Source of the DNA: Sphingomonas sp. JC676
Lineage (GTDB): Bacteria > Pseudomonadota > Alphaproteobacteria > Sphingomonadales > Sphingomonadaceae
NCBI RefSeq assembly: GCF_014489075.1
Contig: NZ_JACTGR010000003.1
Location: forward strand, 124,001 to 188,000
Direction of reading: 5' to 3'
Length of the DNA stretch: 64,000 bases
Shown here: in pieces, positions 1 through 7,543 of the stretch
Position numbering within the stretch: position 1 is the first letter of the stretch
How the letters are laid out: each line of letters begins with the position of its first letter
Translations under genes and position numbers: made by a program
Notes under the pieces: generated by a model
What the model was told of the DNA's origin: nothing
What the model saw: only the letters and a program-made list of their open reading frames with translations
Database searches by the model: none

Positions 1-244
1 TCCTAGGCACGCCGTATTGCGCGCCATAGCGCTCGAGCTTCTCGGGCGTGCCGCTCACCAGCGCCCTCAGCTCGGCAAACTCGCAGTCCTTGATCCGCGG
101 CATGATCTGGTTGGTGGCGTAATTGCCCAGCCCGACGATCGCATAGCCCAGCTTGCGCTTGCCCTGTCCCCAGGCGGGTCCGGCCAGCGCGCCGGCGACC
201 AGCCCGGCCCCGATTCCGCCCAGCAACTCCCGACGAGTCCCCAT
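1..244 (-). CDS. Gfo/Idh/MocA-family oxidoreductase, N-terminal part (runs off the left edge)
   Basis: Only the first 81 codons are in the window. Translation from the ATG at 244 begins MGTRRELLGGIGAG and continues LVAGALAGPAWGQG, which reads as a Tat-like signal with an RR near the start, a hydrophobic core and a cut near AWG. It is followed by KLGYAIVGLGNYATNQIMPR, a Rossmann dinucleotide-binding GxGxYA motif typical of exported glucose-fructose-oxidoreductase-like proteins. Members bind NAD(P) and act on sugars or sugar derivatives, often in the periplasm. A GAGGAG ribosome binding site lies about 8 bases before the ATG. A perfect 18-bp palindrome at 284-301 lies upstream and may be its operator. 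The substrate cannot be told from this fragment. Confidence 0.8.
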   Translation of the reverse strand, partial: MGTRRELLGGIGAGLVAGALAGPAWGQGKRKLGYAIVGLGNYATNQIMPRIKDCEFAELRALVSGTPEKLERYGAQYGVPR

Positions 245-283
245 GATCCGGCTCCTCTTGTCCCGACGTGTCCCCGCCGCTTC

Positions 284-301
284 GCTGATAGCGCTATCAG
301 C
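284..301. promoter_or_regulatory. Perfect palindrome resembling a LacI-family operator
   Basis: GCTGATAGCGCTATCAGC is a perfect 18-bp inverted repeat with a central CG. Many LacI/GalR-family operators have this form (TGNTANCGNTANCA-like). It lies 40 bases upstream of the oxidoreductase start at 244 and just after the stop of the convergent-reading sulfotransferase operon. I infer it regulates the sugar-type oxidoreductase. No LacI-family gene is in the window. Confidence 0.55.
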
Positions 302-316
302 AAAGCCGGGCGCAAT

Positions 317-1372
317 CTAGCCGAGCGCGGCGTCGAACCGGTCGGTCAGGCAGACATGCGTTTCGGCCGCGCGGGCGAGCAATGCGGGACTGACATCGGC
401 GGCGCGGACCGGCGGCGACGCGAGCGTTTCCAGCGCGACCGGCGCGCCGATCCGCGCGCCCAGCCGCGGCGCATAGCGCCTCGGATTGGCGCAGAGCGCG
501 TCATAGTCGACGAAGAGCTGCCGCCCGTGCACCTCGTGCGGCGGAAACAGCAGCGCCTCGTGCACGCTGATCCACAGCTTCAGCCAATAATCGACATGCC
601 CGCGATCCTCGTCCGGCCCGGGGGCGCCGTCGAAGAGGAAGGGGCGCTGGTCCGCGCCGAACTCGTGATGGCCGAGCCAGGTCATGAAGCGGCGGCGGAA
701 CGGATCCTCCCCGGCCAGGGTGCACGCGCGGACATGCTGCGCCCGAAGCGACAGCGCCTGTTGCAGCGGATCGCGGAACGGATGGACCAGCACCGCATCC
801 GGGAACGCCTCGATCAGCGCGGCGAGGCGCAGCGCATTGTTGTTGTTCTTGGAGAGATAGCGCCCACCGCCATGCGCGTGGAGCACGAGGCGGACATAGT
901 CGCGGAACGCGGTGATGCTCTCCTGCTGCGGTGCGACGGGGGCCAGCCCGTCGGCCCGGCGATAGCGCGCACCCTCGCGCAGCCGCCAGAACACTTCCTC
1001 GATCGCCTCGGGGCTGTCGAGATCGTGCATCAGCCCGTCGCCATGCCCGCGCTCGCGCGCCTCGACGCGCCGCTTGCCGCCCAGCCGGGCCCAGCTGTTG
1101 GGCGCGAGCGGAAAGGGCAGGTCGCGATACGAGGCGCAGGCGAAACCCCCGCTTTCGTGCAGGATGCGCGTCAGGATCGAAGTGCCCGCGCGCGCCAGCC
1201 CGGTGACGAACACCGGACGCTCGACCGGGACATCGCGCACCGCCTTACCCCAGCGCGCGCGTTCCAAGTCGAAGGTCGCGTCGAGCAATGGCCTCAGTCC
1301 CAGCGCCACATGGTGGAGCAGCCGGTCAGCGCGCCCGTACACGCGGCCCGACCTGCCAGCGCAGCGCCGCAT
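317..1372 (-). CDS. Sulfotransferase family protein
   Basis: A protein of up to 351 residues with the stretch ERPVFVTGLARAGTSILTRI at about residues 50-70. This is the 5'-phosphosulfate-binding loop (TGxxRxGTS) of PAPS-dependent sulfotransferases. Further in, FPDAVLVHPFRDPLQQALS matches the conserved second PAPS-binding region. The family transfers sulfate from PAPS to hydroxyl or amine acceptors; the acceptor is unknown here. It is the last gene of a four-gene minus-strand operon. The ATG at 1372 overlaps the upstream gene by 47 bases; a GTG at 1342 with an AGG about 11 bases before it is an alternative that reduces the overlap. Confidence in the family is good; the start is uncertain. Confidence 0.82.
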   Translation of the reverse strand: MRRCAGRSGRVYGRADRLLHHVALGLRPLLDATFDLERARWGKAVRDVPVERPVFVTGLARAGTSILTRILHESGGFACASYRDLPFPLAPNSWARLGGKRRVEARERGHGDGLMHDLDSPEAIEEVFWRLREGARYRRADGLAPVAPQQESITAFRDYVRLVLHAHGGGRYLSKNNNNALRLAALIEAFPDAVLVHPFRDPLQQALSLRAQHVRACTLAGEDPFRRRFMTWLGHHEFGADQRPFLFDGAPGPDEDRGHVDYWLKLWISVHEALLFPPHEVHGRQLFVDYDALCANPRRYAPRLGARIGAPVALETLASPPVRAADVSPALLARAAETHVCLTDRFDAALG

Positions 1373-1700
1373 AGCCGAGGCTCATCGGCGCCACCCAGAG
1401 CCGCGTCACCCAATCGAGATGCGCGCCGATCAGCCGCGGATCCACTGCGGCGAGCCCGAGGACGAGCAGCAAGGGCGAAGCCACCACGACGAGCAGCCCG
1501 CCCGCGCGCAGCGACCGGGCGAACAGCCGCCCCGCCAGGATGCGCATCGCGCGCTCCTTGCCCCATTCGGACACGCCGCGCCGCTGCATCAGCCGGACGG
1601 CGTGCGCCTGGCACGCGGCCATGTCGCGAAACGCCGCGACCAGCGGCATGCGCCGCGCGAGTTCGAGCACCATGACGATCGCGAGGAACAGGATCAGCAT
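1326..1700 (-). CDS. Small inner-membrane protein of the sulfotransferase operon
   Basis: A 124-residue protein starting at the ATG at 1700, whose A is shared with the TGA of the upstream gene (TGATG coupling). It has a hydrophobic N-terminal segment (MLILFLAIVMVLELARRM), a soluble stretch of about 60 residues, then a second hydrophobic segment (GGLLVVVASPLLLVLGLAAV). Its C-terminal end is basic (ends VGPRVRAR). I do not recognise the family. Its tight packing between the small secreted protein and the sulfotransferase suggests a membrane partner in the same process. Confidence 0.6.
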   Translation of the reverse strand: MLILFLAIVMVLELARRMPLVAAFRDMAACQAHAVRLMQRRGVSEWGKERAMRILAGRLFARSLRAGGLLVVVASPLLLVLGLAAVDPRLIGAHLDWVTRLWVAPMSLGYAALRWQVGPRVRAR

Positions 1701-1921
1701 CAGCCGGGCCGCCTGCCGCCGCGCACGCGCCGCACCAGCCGCTTGACCGGGTACCAGAGCACCGAGAGGATCGCGAGCAACAGCGATCCGATCAGCCCGA
1801 GCGCGACGCCGATCGCGCCCAGGCCCAGCCCGGGCCCGGTATAGGCGAGCGCAACGCCGGGCGCGGCGAGCGCGAGGAGCGCGGCCATGGCCGCGAGCAG
1901 ATGGGGAAAGGTCAGACGCAT
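1700..1921 (-). CDS. Small signal-peptide/membrane protein
   Basis: A 73-residue protein beginning MRLTFPHLLAAMAALLALAA, with a likely signal peptide ending GVALA. A glycine-rich transmembrane helix (GLGAIGVALGLIGSLLLAIL) follows, and then a basic tail rich in arginine. Its ATG at 1921 lies inside the 3' end of the arylsulfotransferase-like gene (10-base overlap), and its stop overlaps the next start by one base. I know no defined function. Such tiny GPG-containing membrane proteins sit in this kind of sulfotransferase cluster, which is the only clue. Confidence 0.6.
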   Translation of the reverse strand: MRLTFPHLLAAMAALLALAAPGVALAYTGPGLGLGAIGVALGLIGSLLLAILSVLWYPVKRLVRRVRGGRRPG

Positions 1922-3381
1922 TTGGCACTCACTGCGGCTTGGATGGCTCGACCATCGGTTGCGGGGGAAAGATAGCGCGCCCAACTGAGCGCCATCCGGC
2001 GCAGGTCGGGAGTTGCGGAAATGTAGCGCCAGCGCAGCGTGCCGTCGGGCGCCATGCGCATCAGCCGGCCCTGCTCGGTCTCCTCGACCATCAGGTCGCC
2101 GCCGGGCAGCGGCGTGCCGCGCCCCTGCGCGCGCGTCGCGATATGATTGCGCGCGAAACCCTGGGCATAAGGCGAGCTCGCCGCGCCGCTCGCCAGGTCG
2201 AACACCAGCAACCGGTTGGTGCCGTTCACCCGCTCGTCCGGGTATCCGAGCAGCACATTATTGTCGAAGACCGAGATTCGGTGATCGTCGACGATGCTGA
2301 CGTCGTGCTGAAAGCGCCACGGCCCCGATCGCCACCACAGAATCTTGCCCGTGGAAGGGCGGTAGAGCGCGACCAGCGAGAGGTTGCGCAGGCTCAAGAA
2401 CACGTCGCCGCGCCGCCAGTAACGGCCGGTGATCAGCACCGGCTGGATGTCGTTCAGATGGAAGGGGTCGTCGCTATAGGGCCGGCCGCGCCACAGATAG
2501 GCGAGCCCGTTGCGCTCGAGGATCTCGGCGACGCGCTCAGTCCGCAGCATCCGCCCGTCCGGCGAGACTTCGGCGACCGCGTCGTCCCAGAAGTCCGGTT
2601 TGACCCCCGGCTCGCGCGGCTGGGGATAGCGATAGGGCACCCACAGATTGCCGTCCGCCGCACGCTCGGTCGAATGGGTGAAGATGCCGTCGATCGACCA
2701 TATCATCCGTCCGCATGCATCGTAGCGCGCCAGCGGCGAACTGTCGTGGAGCACGACACTGCCGTCCTCGAGCAGCAGCGGATGCATCAGCCGGTTGCGG
2801 CTCGCATCCTTATCGCGGCGGGGATCGACCAGCGCGGAGCGGAAGCGCGAGCGGGCATTGACCGCATCGACGTCGGGCACGATCTCACGTAGCGCCGCGC
2901 CGTCGCTGAGCCGCATCAGCCGCACCACCGATCGCCCGCGCTTGAGGTCGAACGGCGAGATAAGCGCATAGCCCGGATCCTCGAACGCCGTGCCCGGATC
3001 GCGCCAGAAGCCCGCGGGCGACCTCTCTGCGGCGCCCGCGTAGATCGGCGCGGTGCCCCGCAGCATGGCGTGGATCGTGTCGGGCGTGCGCGCGATCCGG
3101 ATCGCGACACGGCCGAGCATACCGGCTCTCTCCCAGCCATCGACGATCGCGCCGAACGCGCCGGCGCCCAGGGTCGCGAGCAGCGCGAACAGGATCAGGC
3201 TCCATAGCGGCACCGGGCGGAACAGCAGCCGCTCGATGCGGCCGGGCGCCGGCACGACGCGGCGCGACGCCGGCGTGCTTGCGCCGCCAAAGCCATCCGG
3301 CTCGTATTGCCCTTGCCTCAACACCGGTGGGCTTATCCTCGCTACCTTGTGCAAGGAGTCGTCCGCCGGGGGCGTGTCCAA
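1912..3381 (-). CDS. Arylsulfotransferase (ASST)-like protein, membrane anchored
   Basis: A protein of up to 489 residues. One transmembrane helix (LWSLILFALLATLGAGAFGA) near residue 60 is followed by a large predicted extracytoplasmic beta-propeller. Repeated blades contain W/D-rich turns such as GKILWWRSGPWRFQHDVSIV and PDGTLRWRYI, and a DPFHLNDIQPV stretch resembles the histidine region of the bacterial ASST family. ASST enzymes move sulfate between phenolic compounds without PAPS. The longest reading frame opens with TTG at 3381 without a clear ribosome binding site; a GTG or TTG about 20 codons later is possible. It is first in a four-gene operon ending in a PAPS-type sulfotransferase, so sulfate transfer is the shared theme. 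Activity is inferred. Confidence 0.68.
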   Translation of the reverse strand: MDTPPADDSLHKVARISPPVLRQGQYEPDGFGGASTPASRRVVPAPGRIERLLFRPVPLWSLILFALLATLGAGAFGAIVDGWERAGMLGRVAIRIARTPDTIHAMLRGTAPIYAGAAERSPAGFWRDPGTAFEDPGYALISPFDLKRGRSVVRLMRLSDGAALREIVPDVDAVNARSRFRSALVDPRRDKDASRNRLMHPLLLEDGSVVLHDSSPLARYDACGRMIWSIDGIFTHSTERAADGNLWVPYRYPQPREPGVKPDFWDDAVAEVSPDGRMLRTERVAEILERNGLAYLWRGRPYSDDPFHLNDIQPVLITGRYWRRGDVFLSLRNLSLVALYRPSTGKILWWRSGPWRFQHDVSIVDDHRISVFDNNVLLGYPDERVNGTNRLLVFDLASGAASSPYAQGFARNHIATRAQGRGTPLPGGDLMVEETEQGRLMRMAPDGTLRWRYISATPDLRRMALSWARYLSPATDGRAIQAAVSAKCV

Positions 3382-3428
3382 GGGATTTCAAATCATAACG
3401 ATGACATTTCTGCGACGTAGCGCATGTT

Positions 3429-4763
3429 TCAAACGGGGAGCGTCACCCGCGCCAGCAATCCGGCGCTTTCGCGGTTTTCGAGCGTCACGTCGCCGCCATG
3501 CGCCCTCGCCACCGCGCGCGCGCTGGCCAGCCCCAGCCCGATTCCGCCAGTATCGCGATTGCGCGAGGGTTCGCCGCGGAAAAAGGGCTCGAACACGCGT
3601 TCGATGTCCTCGGCGGGGATACCGGGGCCCTCGTCGCGCACTTCGATCACGGCATGCCCATCGATCCGCGCGAGCGAGACGTCGGCACCCCCGGCATATT
3701 TGACCGCATTGCACACCAGGTTGCTGAGCATCGCCTTGAGCGCCACCGGATTGCCGTCGAGCACTAGCGGCTCGCCGGTGTCGAGCGACACGGCCTCGCC
3801 GCGGTCGCTCAGATCGTCGACCACGGTCTCGGCAAGCGAACGCAGGTCGAGCGGCCGCCGCACGCCCGGTTTGCTGGTATCGCGGACATAGGTCATCGCC
3901 GCCGAGATCATCGCCTGCATCTCGCGAATGTCGTTCTCGCATGCGCTGCGCAGCGTCGGCGGCGCCTCCTCGATCCGCAGCCCGAGCCGCATCAGCGGGG
4001 TCCGGAGGTCGTGCGCTATCGCCGCGATGACGATCGCGCGATCGTCGACATAGCGATTGAGCCGCGCCTGCATCTGATTGAATGCGTGCGCGGCCTCGGC
4101 GATTTCCGCCGGCCCGTCCACCTCGAGCGGCGCGGCCCGCGGATCACGCCCGAGCCTTTCGGCGGCCGCGGCAAAGGCACCGATCGGCTTGGCGAGCCGG
4201 TGCGCCAGTGCCCAGGCGAACGGCGCGACCGCTAGCGCCGAGAACACCAGCCAGATCAGCACGAACCAGCGCCAGGGCTCGAAGCCGCGCACCGGCTCGA
4301 TCTTCAGCCAGTGCCCGTCGGATTGTCGCACCGCCGCCGTGAAATCTCCGACAATCGCCAGATCGCGCGCCGCGGCCAGGCTGGCCGGCGGCGTCAGCCG
4401 CGGCACGCTTGACCGATCATAGACCTGTTCGCGCATCAAAAAGGGGCGCTCGAAGCGGACATCGATATTCTGCGGATCGACGCGCAACAGCATGGCCAGC
4501 GCCATCTGCGTGCGCTCGCCGCGCGGGTTCCACGGCGAAAGCGTGACGCTGGTCGCCTTCGACACGACGAAGTCGTCGGTGTTGTCGTTGGGATGTCGCT
4601 GCAGCGCGTTGGCTACCTGGCCTACGGTATAGAGCTTGGCGGTCGGCGCCTGGATCGCGACAAGCAGAAGGACGTTGAGCAGCTGCGTCACCGCGACGCA
4701 GATCAGCATCAGCACGAAGATCCGCAGGAACAGAGGCGAGCGCGCCGCGCTCCCCCGCTCCAT
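3429..4763 (-). CDS. EnvZ-like sensor histidine kinase
   Basis: A 444-residue kinase. Transmembrane helix 1 spans about residues 12-38, followed by a periplasmic sensor of about 120 residues and a second helix (WFVLIWLVFSALAVAPFAWA). A HAMP region comes next, then HisKA with the phospho-acceptor histidine in IAAIAHDLRTPLMRLGL. The HATPase region has the N-box NLVCNAVKYAGG, the D-box DEGPGIP and the G-box GGIGLGLAS. It autophosphorylates and signals to the response regulator encoded just upstream. The ATG at 4763 overlaps the regulator's TGA (ATGA), so the two are translationally coupled. A TTG three bases earlier is less likely. The stimulus cannot be read from the sequence. Confidence 0.92.
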   Translation of the reverse strand: MERGSAARSPLFLRIFVLMLICVAVTQLLNVLLLVAIQAPTAKLYTVGQVANALQRHPNDNTDDFVVSKATSVTLSPWNPRGERTQMALAMLLRVDPQNIDVRFERPFLMREQVYDRSSVPRLTPPASLAAARDLAIVGDFTAAVRQSDGHWLKIEPVRGFEPWRWFVLIWLVFSALAVAPFAWALAHRLAKPIGAFAAAAERLGRDPRAAPLEVDGPAEIAEAAHAFNQMQARLNRYVDDRAIVIAAIAHDLRTPLMRLGLRIEEAPPTLRSACENDIREMQAMISAAMTYVRDTSKPGVRRPLDLRSLAETVVDDLSDRGEAVSLDTGEPLVLDGNPVALKAMLSNLVCNAVKYAGGADVSLARIDGHAVIEVRDEGPGIPAEDIERVFEPFFRGEPSRNRDTGGIGLGLASARAVARAHGGDVTLENRESAGLLARVTLPV

Positions 4764-5485
4764 CAAGCGCGTACGACCCTGGGGACGAACAGATAGCCCT
4801 CGTTGCGGACCGTGCGAATGATCTCGTCGCCGCCGGCGCGCAGCTTGCGGCGGAGCCGGCTCACCTGCACGTCGATCGCGCGGTCATAGGCATCCGAGTC
4901 GGGGCCGCGCGCCGCCGCCAGCAGCGCCTCGCGCGAGAGCACGCGGCGCGGCCGTTCGATGAACACGCGGAGCACCGCGAACTCACCGTCGGTCAGCCCC
5001 ACCAGTACGCCATTGGGATCGAACAGCTCGTGGCTGCCCAGATCGATCCGCCAGCCTTCGAAGCTGTAGACATCGCCTTCGGGCGCCGCGATCGTGCCGC
5101 GCTTGCGCAGCGCCGCGCGCACCGTCGCCAGGATCTCGCGGGGGGAGCAGGGCTTGGGCAGATAATGGCTCGCACCGACTTCGAGGCCCAGGATGCGGTC
5201 CTGCTCCTCGCCCAGCGCGCTGAGCAGCACCACTTCCGGCCCGTCCTGCCGCGCGATTCGCCGGCATGCCGAAAGCCCGTCCTCGCCGGGCATCATGACG
5301 TCGAGGATCACCAGGTCGATTGGCGTGCGCGCCAGGATCTGGTCCATGTCGCGCGCGTTCGACGCAGTCTCGACGCGGTAGCCGCGTGCCCCGAGGCTAT
5401 TCGCCAGCAAGAGACGGATGTCGCGATCATCGTCGACGACGAGTAACGTCGCCGAGTCGTCCATTCCGGTATTTACGCCCAACAT
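4763..5485 (-). CDS. OmpR/PhoB-family response regulator
   Basis: A 240-residue regulator. The receiver domain has the acidic pair in LLVVDDDRD, the phospho-acceptor Asp in PIDLVILDVMMPGEDG, and the conserved Lys in HYLPKPCSPRE. The C-terminal winged helix has the usual LTDGEFAVLRVF, REALL and DVQVSRLRRKL signatures and ends in the RTVRNEGYLF wing. It is the DNA-binding partner of the downstream kinase. The start at 5485 is preferred over the ATG at 5464 because an ACGAGG sequence lies 6-11 bases upstream of 5485 and nothing comparable precedes 5464. Confidence 0.93.
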   Translation of the reverse strand: MLGVNTGMDDSATLLVVDDDRDIRLLLANSLGARGYRVETASNARDMDQILARTPIDLVILDVMMPGEDGLSACRRIARQDGPEVVLLSALGEEQDRILGLEVGASHYLPKPCSPREILATVRAALRKRGTIAAPEGDVYSFEGWRIDLGSHELFDPNGVLVGLTDGEFAVLRVFIERPRRVLSREALLAAARGPDSDAYDRAIDVQVSRLRRKLRAGGDEIIRTVRNEGYLFVPRVVRA

Positions 5486-5526
5486 ACGCGACCTCGTGCC
5501 TTGTCTGAGTTCAGCCCGTTATGGGC

Positions 5527-5910
5527 CTAGCCGAGCCGCGTATCAATCGGCACGCCATTTCTGAGCGTCATTGTGACGGGAGTCCTCTCCGCGATCTCGG
5601 CCAAGCGGGCATTCTGCTCGGCATCGAGACCCACGGGCACGAGCACGCGCTCGATCCGCAGCGTCTCGCTTTGCCCGTGCAGATGCAGCCGGACGTCGAG
5701 CGAGTCGAGCGGCCATTGCTTGCGGTCGGCGTACATGCGCAGCGTGATCGCGGTGCACGCGCCCAAGCTCGCCAGCAGCAGTTCGTAGGGGGCGGGGCCG
5801 ACATTGCCGCCGCCGCGCTCCGCCGGCTCGTCGGCGGTCAGCCCGCGCGTGCCGAAATCGATCCTCGTCGCATATTTGTCGTGCCCGATATGGGCGATCG
5901 CATGAGTCAT
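5527..5910 (-). CDS. OsmC-family protein with the second cysteine missing
   Basis: A 127-residue protein with the OsmC/YhfA signature GPAPYELLLASLGACTAITLRMYADRK. The family usually reduces organic hydroperoxides with two cysteines. The first Cys is present in LGACTA. The position where the second normally sits (C-P-V/I) reads ERTPVTMTL, with Thr instead of Cys. It may therefore have a different role or mechanism. It stands alone between the two-component pair and the PilZ gene. The ATG at 5910 is clear. Confidence 0.82.
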   Translation of the reverse strand: MTHAIAHIGHDKYATRIDFGTRGLTADEPAERGGGNVGPAPYELLLASLGACTAITLRMYADRKQWPLDSLDVRLHLHGQSETLRIERVLVPVGLDAEQNARLAEIAERTPVTMTLRNGVPIDTRLG

Positions 5911-5979
5911 TTGGCTGGCCCGATCCGTGGTGGCTTGCCGCCGCCATAATCGGGTTTCAGCCGAGTGAAACCCCCCGGC

Positions 5980-6621
5980 TCAGATTCCGCCGGAGACCAG
6001 CCGATGCCGCCACTGCGCGAACTCCTGGTAGCTCAACCGCTCGTGGAATCGCACGCCTGCCTCGTTGTCGCGGAACCAGCGAACCGCGGCCATGCGGAAG
6101 CCGAGCCCCGGCAGCGAAATCTCGCATCCGATCCCCGGCTTGAGCAGCAGATCGCTGTGTACCTTGCATCCGTCCTGCGAAATGTCGCCGACATGGACGC
6201 AGGCCTGTTCGCCATTGACGCGGAGCATGCCGGGCATATCGACCTTCAGCCGCGGCGCGCGGACGGGATTGCCCTCCGGATCGCGCTCGCGGCGCACCAG
6301 CAATCGTTCGGTCTCGATCGTCTGATCGAATTCGATGCCCGCCTGCCGGTCTTCGAGCCAGACGACATGTCCGTCGACCTGCTGGCCACTCTTGAACTGG
6401 ATCTGCACCTTATCGTCGAGCTGCAGGGGGCAGTAGATTTCCGCCTTCAGTCCGCCGCTCGAAATATCCCTGACGATGCACAATTCTTCGCACGTCTCGG
6501 TCACGAGCTTGGCGACTTGCAGAACCGTGATGTGACGCTGGCTTTTGCGGCGCTCGTTGGCGATCAGAGTAGTCGCATAGTCGCCGCTCGACTGAAACCA
6601 GCCCTGAAGCTGCGCGCGCAT
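5980..6621 (-). CDS. Tandem PilZ-domain protein
   Basis: About 213 residues with two PilZ-like halves. The first has the RxxxR motif in ERRKSQRH and the D-x-S-x-x-G motif in VRDISSGGLK. The second has RAPRLKVDM and GDISQDGCKVH. PilZ domains bind cyclic di-GMP through these two motifs; the second half keeps the DxSxxG-type element but has a weaker arginine motif. It probably works as a cytosolic cyclic-di-GMP effector. I chose the ATG at 6621 because GGAGGGG lies six bases upstream. The frame stays open to an ATG at 6645 and a GTG at 6687. Confidence 0.82.
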   Translation of the reverse strand: MRAQLQGWFQSSGDYATTLIANERRKSQRHITVLQVAKLVTETCEELCIVRDISSGGLKAEIYCPLQLDDKVQIQFKSGQQVDGHVVWLEDRQAGIEFDQTIETERLLVRRERDPEGNPVRAPRLKVDMPGMLRVNGEQACVHVGDISQDGCKVHSDLLLKPGIGCEISLPGLGFRMAAVRWFRDNEAGVRFHERLSYQEFAQWRHRLVSGGI

Positions 6622-6787
6622 GCTACCCCTCCAGCCATTGTCCATCGCCACCTTACGCGCGAACGCCGGTAAAGTTTCGATTTTCACCAGTCAAATTGCC
6701 GGAATCGTAGTTAATATTTTGCAATACTCGAAAAGTGCACTCACCTTATCGTCCAAAATGGATGGATTGACTGTTCCTCGTCCTCGC

Positions 6788-7372
6788 TCAACTGGCGAGG
6801 GCGGCCCCGAACAATGCGGTGAGGCGCTCGCGCAGGAGCGCTTCGTCCACCCGGCACAGCGGATCGATCGCCATCGCCGATCGCAGGATTCCCGTGCCCA
6901 TCAGCACCGCCAGACACAGGCTGGCGCGCAATTCGGCTTGCTCGCCGCCCAGCACCGCGGCGACCGGCCCCAATATGTCCTCATCGATCGCTTCGCGGAT
7001 GATCTGTGACGCCTTGGGCGAGGACGCAGATCGCAGCAGGATCAGCAACTGCTCGATCTTCGCGGACTTGTCCGCCGAATCCTCGCCTTCCTCGTCGAGG
7101 ATCAGCGAGACGAAATGCGCGGCAAGGCCGTCGCGCGGCACGCCCTGCATGATGTGCTCGTCGTCGCCGCGCACAGCTTCCTTGAACAGCTTTTCCTTGT
7201 TGCCGAAATAGCGCGCGACGAGTGCGGGATCGACGCCGGCATCCCCCGCGATTTCCCTCAGCCCCACATTCTCGTAGCTTTCGCGTGCGAAATGGCGTCG
7301 GGCCGAGTCGAGCATCGCGGCGCGCGTCGCGGCGGCGTTGCGCAGACGTGGGACCTGTGTGGGTGGGATCAT
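6788..7372 (-). CDS. TetR-family repressor, divergent from RND efflux operon
   Basis: A 194-residue protein. The N-terminal helix-turn-helix is TetR-like: RAAMLDSARRHFARESYENV, GLREIAGDAGVDPALVARYF, then GNKEKLF. The remainder is an all-helical ligand-binding region. The gene reads away from the RND efflux operon, with about 170 bases between the two starts. That gap holds a 17-bp inverted repeat (7387-7403) and a good promoter for the efflux genes (7435-7463). I infer it represses the pump and its own gene in response to a pump substrate. Confidence 0.9.
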   Translation of the reverse strand: MIPPTQVPRLRNAAATRAAMLDSARRHFARESYENVGLREIAGDAGVDPALVARYFGNKEKLFKEAVRGDDEHIMQGVPRDGLAAHFVSLILDEEGEDSADKSAKIEQLLILLRSASSPKASQIIREAIDEDILGPVAAVLGGEQAELRASLCLAVLMGTGILRSAMAIDPLCRVDEALLRERLTALFGAALAS

Positions 7373-7386
7373 GGCCGTTCCCTACC

Positions 7387-7403
7387 ACCGGCGCATGGCC
7401 GGT
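7387..7403. promoter_or_regulatory. Candidate TetR operator
   Basis: ACCGGC and GCCGGT form a perfect inverted repeat separated by five bases, located between the divergent TetR and efflux genes. A further ACCGGCC half-site lies at 7451-7457 inside the efflux promoter spacer. Size and location fit a TetR-family operator; binding is inferred. Confidence 0.45.
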
Positions 7404-7434
7404 CAACGGAGCCCGCATAGCATGTCCACGATCG

Positions 7435-7463
7435 TTGACAAAGGGGAAACACCGGCCTAGCCA
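7435..7463 (+). promoter_or_regulatory. Sigma-70-type promoter of the efflux operon
   Basis: A consensus -35 box TTGACA (7435-7440) is followed by exactly 17 bases and a -10-like TAGCCA (7458-7463), about 80 bases upstream of the adaptor start codon. The -10 is weak, as is common in high-GC alphaproteobacteria. Confidence 0.5.
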
Positions 7464-7543
7464 CCAAGGCTGAAGGGAGGCTTTTCCTCGAGAAAAAGTC
7501 CCCGCGGAGGGTGCCCGGCGGTCGCTGGATCAGGAACGCTCGC

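Noticed and set aside
17..1675. A 552-codon open frame on the plus strand at the left edge
   Set aside because: It lies opposite the sulfotransferase operon, has Arg/Ala/Pro-rich composition without domain motifs, and is a by-product of high GC on the opposite strand.
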